Source of the DNA: Deltaproteobacteria bacterium
Lineage (GTDB): Bacteria; Myxococcota_C; UBA6777
Length of the DNA stretch: 64,000 nt
Reading direction: 5' to 3'
NCBI GenBank assembly: GCA_002731275.1
Contig: PCBK01000081.1
Span: 1-64,000 of the forward strand
The translations under genes were made by a program, and so were the position numbers. The notes under the pieces were generated by a model. That model saw nothing but the letters and a program-made list of their open reading frames with translations. It was not told the DNA's origin and did not search any database. Every line of letters starts with the position of its first letter. Within the stretch, counting starts at the first letter, position 1. Shown one piece after another: positions 62,471 through 64,000 of the stretch.

Positions 62471-63427
62471 ATGTGGGCGATCCAAACGACACAACTTAAG
62501 AAGCGCTTCGGTGACCATTGGGCCCTCGCTGGGCTGGACCTGGAAGTCCCCAAAGGCACCATCTTTGGTCTACTTGGACCCAACGGTGCCGGAAAAACGA
62601 CGACCTTCCGTATCCTCTCCACGCTCACCTCTGCCACCGAAGGCAAAGCCGAAATCCTTGGCTTCAATGTCCAAACACACCCCACAGAGATCCAAAAACG
62701 CCTGGGCTATCTTCCTCAACACCCCACGTTCTATAAATGGATGAGCGCCCTTGAGCTGCTCGTCTTCTTCGCGAGGGCGTCTGGCTTCTCCAAACAAGAC
62801 GCGACCAAACGCAGCGAAGAACTCCTCGAACGTGTTGGACTACACGACCGAAAAGATGACCGCATCAAAGGCTATTCAGGTGGCATGATGCAACGACTCG
62901 GCATCGCACAGGCCCTTATCCATGCGCCTGAGATCCTGATCCTCGATGAACCTGTCTCCGCGCTCGATCCTCCTGGACGTATCGAAGTCTTTGACCTGCT
63001 CCACGAGTTACGGGAAGACCACACCATCCTGCTCTCAAGCCACATCCTCGAAGACCTCGAACGTATGTGTGATCAAGTCGCCTTCTTGCGTGATGGACAG
63101 GTCATCCTCTCCGGCGATATGGAGAGCATCCACGCAAAAGTCGAACAACACCAAAGCGTCTCCCTCCTGGTCGAAGGCACACAAGCACAATACGACGCAT
63201 TCATCAAAGAGATCGACGCGCTCCCGTGGATCAGCGCCGTCACCACACATACCGAAAAACATAAACGCGTCAAGATCGAGCTACACACCAAAGAACACGA
63301 ACAAGCCGTCGATATGCTCCCCTCTATGGTGACCAAACACACACTCAGAATGTGGCAACTCACTATCTCACAACCCTCCCTCGAAGGGCTGTTTGTCCAG
63401 GTCATGGAAGGAAACACACCATCATGA
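62471..63427 (+). CDS. ABC transporter ATP-binding protein (ABC-2 type exporter)
   Basis: A 318-residue protein. ATG 62471 (MWAIQTTQLKKRFGDHWALA) is taken as start; AAGGGAG lies about 12 bases upstream, and in-frame ATGs further upstream lack a better RBS. Walker A GPNGAGKTT is near residue 36, the Q-loop region RLGYLPQHPTFY follows, and the signature is YSGGMMQR near 135. Walker B is ILILDEP near 155 with the D-loop SALD, and the H-loop His is in LLSSHILEDLER. The C-terminal ~100 residues form the extra domain usual in ABC-2 exporters (CcmA/NatA type). It overlaps its permease partner by 4 bp (ATGA). Confidence 0.92.
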   Translation: MWAIQTTQLKKRFGDHWALAGLDLEVPKGTIFGLLGPNGAGKTTTFRILSTLTSATEGKAEILGFNVQTHPTEIQKRLGYLPQHPTFYKWMSALELLVFFARASGFSKQDATKRSEELLERVGLHDRKDDRIKGYSGGMMQRLGIAQALIHAPEILILDEPVSALDPPGRIEVFDLLHELREDHTILLSSHILEDLERMCDQVAFLRDGQVILSGDMESIHAKVEQHQSVSLLVEGTQAQYDAFIKEIDALPWISAVTTHTEKHKRVKIELHTKEHEQAVDMLPSMVTKHTLRMWQLTISQPSLEGLFVQVMEGNTPS

Positions 63428-64000
63428 ACACCTTGGGATTGTTGATGCGCAAAGAGCTCCTCTACCAGTGGCGGACACATCGACTGCTTATCTTCCTCTT
63501 ACTCGGGATCTCTGTCTCTTTACTCGCCTATTCACTCGAATTTGGCGCACGCTCGTTGTTTACACTGATCAAAGAGAGTACACCTGCTGGCGTCGACCTC
63601 TCCGTATTGGCCGACTTGTTCTCCCGTCCTCCTACGCTGGTCGGGTTGTCACAACGCTATCTCGAAAATATCTTTCTACTCTCCGTCGGTGTCGTCCTGA
63701 TCGGAGGAGGTGGGTTCGCACAAGAGATCCAAAGTGGTGAGCTGACGCCGTTGTGGTCGCGACCTCTTCCACGCTTCCAGATCGTGTTGACACGTTGGGC
63801 TGCTGCGACCTTCTCTGCGTTCGTCGGGCTCTTCTGCTCGGCAATACTCTATCTCCTCTTCACGAGCCTACACTTTGAGACACCCAAGCTGCTTCCCTTC
63901 CTCCAGGTCTTGATGTGCCTGGGAAGCTCACTCGCTGTGTACACGGCGATTGTCGTCCTGGCGTCGACTCTCTCTCGTGGAACGGCAATGACCATTGGGA
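63424..64000 (+). CDS. ABC-2 type transporter permease, partial
   Basis: The ATG at 63424 overlaps the TGA of the ATPase gene, and the frame is open to the window edge (192 residues seen). The N-terminus MNTLGLLMRKELLYQWRTHR is a typical cytoplasmic lead (RKEL) of ABC-2 permeases. The first hydrophobic segment is LLIFLLLGISVSLLAYSLEF. A periplasmic loop follows, then FLLSVGVVLIGGGGFAQEIQ with SGELTPLWSRPLPRFQIVLT, the conserved coupling region of this family, and further helices FSAFVGLFCSAILYLLF and FLQVLMCLGSSLAVYTAIVV. The C-terminus lies outside the window. It forms an exporter with the upstream ATPase; the substrate is unknown. Confidence 0.9.
   Translation, partial: MNTLGLLMRKELLYQWRTHRLLIFLLLGISVSLLAYSLEFGARSLFTLIKESTPAGVDLSVLADLFSRPPTLVGLSQRYLENIFLLSVGVVLIGGGGFAQEIQSGELTPLWSRPLPRFQIVLTRWAAATFSAFVGLFCSAILYLLFTSLHFETPKLLPFLQVLMCLGSSLAVYTAIVVLASTLSRGTAMTIG

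Overview
The window looks like chromosomal DNA from a delta-proteobacterium-type organism, most like Myxococcota or the Bradymonadales. This lineage call is an inference. It rests on many secreted lipoproteins, repeated MopE-like CDxxDNDCDGxxDE metal-binding motifs, several proteins ending in MYXO-CTERM-like tails (Cys, hydrophobic stretch, basic end), an HTTM protein and an ASPIC/UnbV protein. No rRNA, convincing tRNA, CRISPR array, insertion sequence or phage structural gene was found.

Layout. 1-6.4 kb (minus): a partial lipoprotein and three tandem paralogous right-handed beta-helix proteins. 6.7-13.3 kb: an AlkD-type DNA alkylation-repair protein, a MopE-motif protein with a MYXO-CTERM-like tail, a nucleotidyltransferase, a second tailed protein, a small basic-repeat secreted protein and an O-antigen-ligase/TPR protein. 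14-19.6 kb: small lipoproteins and membrane proteins, a zinc-independent MDR oxidoreductase and a methyltransferase. 19.6-22.2 kb (minus): a secreted protein with VWC/pacifastin-like, CVNH-like and SUEL-type lectin domains. 23-41.3 kb (plus): a 2005-residue SpvB/TcdB-middle/Rhs protein, a small lipoprotein, a strong terminator, then two paralogous giant lipoproteins of about 1920 residues. 41.5-49.8 kb: a MopE-motif lipoprotein, then an HTTM plus ASPIC/UnbV pair on the minus strand. 49.8-62 kb: small lipoproteins, membrane proteins, a GNAT enzyme, a Cys-rich MopE-motif surface protein and a TolB-like propeller lipoprotein. 62.5-64 kb: an ABC exporter ATPase and the start of its permease.

The most interesting system is 19.6-41.3 kb. 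The SpvB/Rhs protein has the architecture of a fused TcB-TcC component of an insecticidal-type toxin complex. The C-terminal parts of both giant lipoproteins (long coiled coils around a hydrophobic segment, then a beta-rich end) recall the pore and TcB-binding part of TcA. Here the presumed TcA-like partners carry lipobox signal peptides and Cys-rich N-termini, and the Rhs protein ends in transmembrane helices, a coiled coil and a Lys/Thr tail instead of a recognisable toxin. The lectin gene is divergent from the Rhs gene across a 0.8 kb region with three CRP-type TGTGA-N6-TCAC[AT] sites. Assignment to the toxin-complex class is inference from motif reading and has not been tested by search.

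Intergenic DNA carries repeated elements. One is a ~54-80 bp two-hairpin element present twice with compensatory changes (13.4 and 62.2 kb). Another is a 47-bp element present twice (58.9 and 60.8 kb); its second copy encodes the last residues of the TolB-like lipoprotein. There is also a ~54-bp tandem repeat at 57.2 kb.
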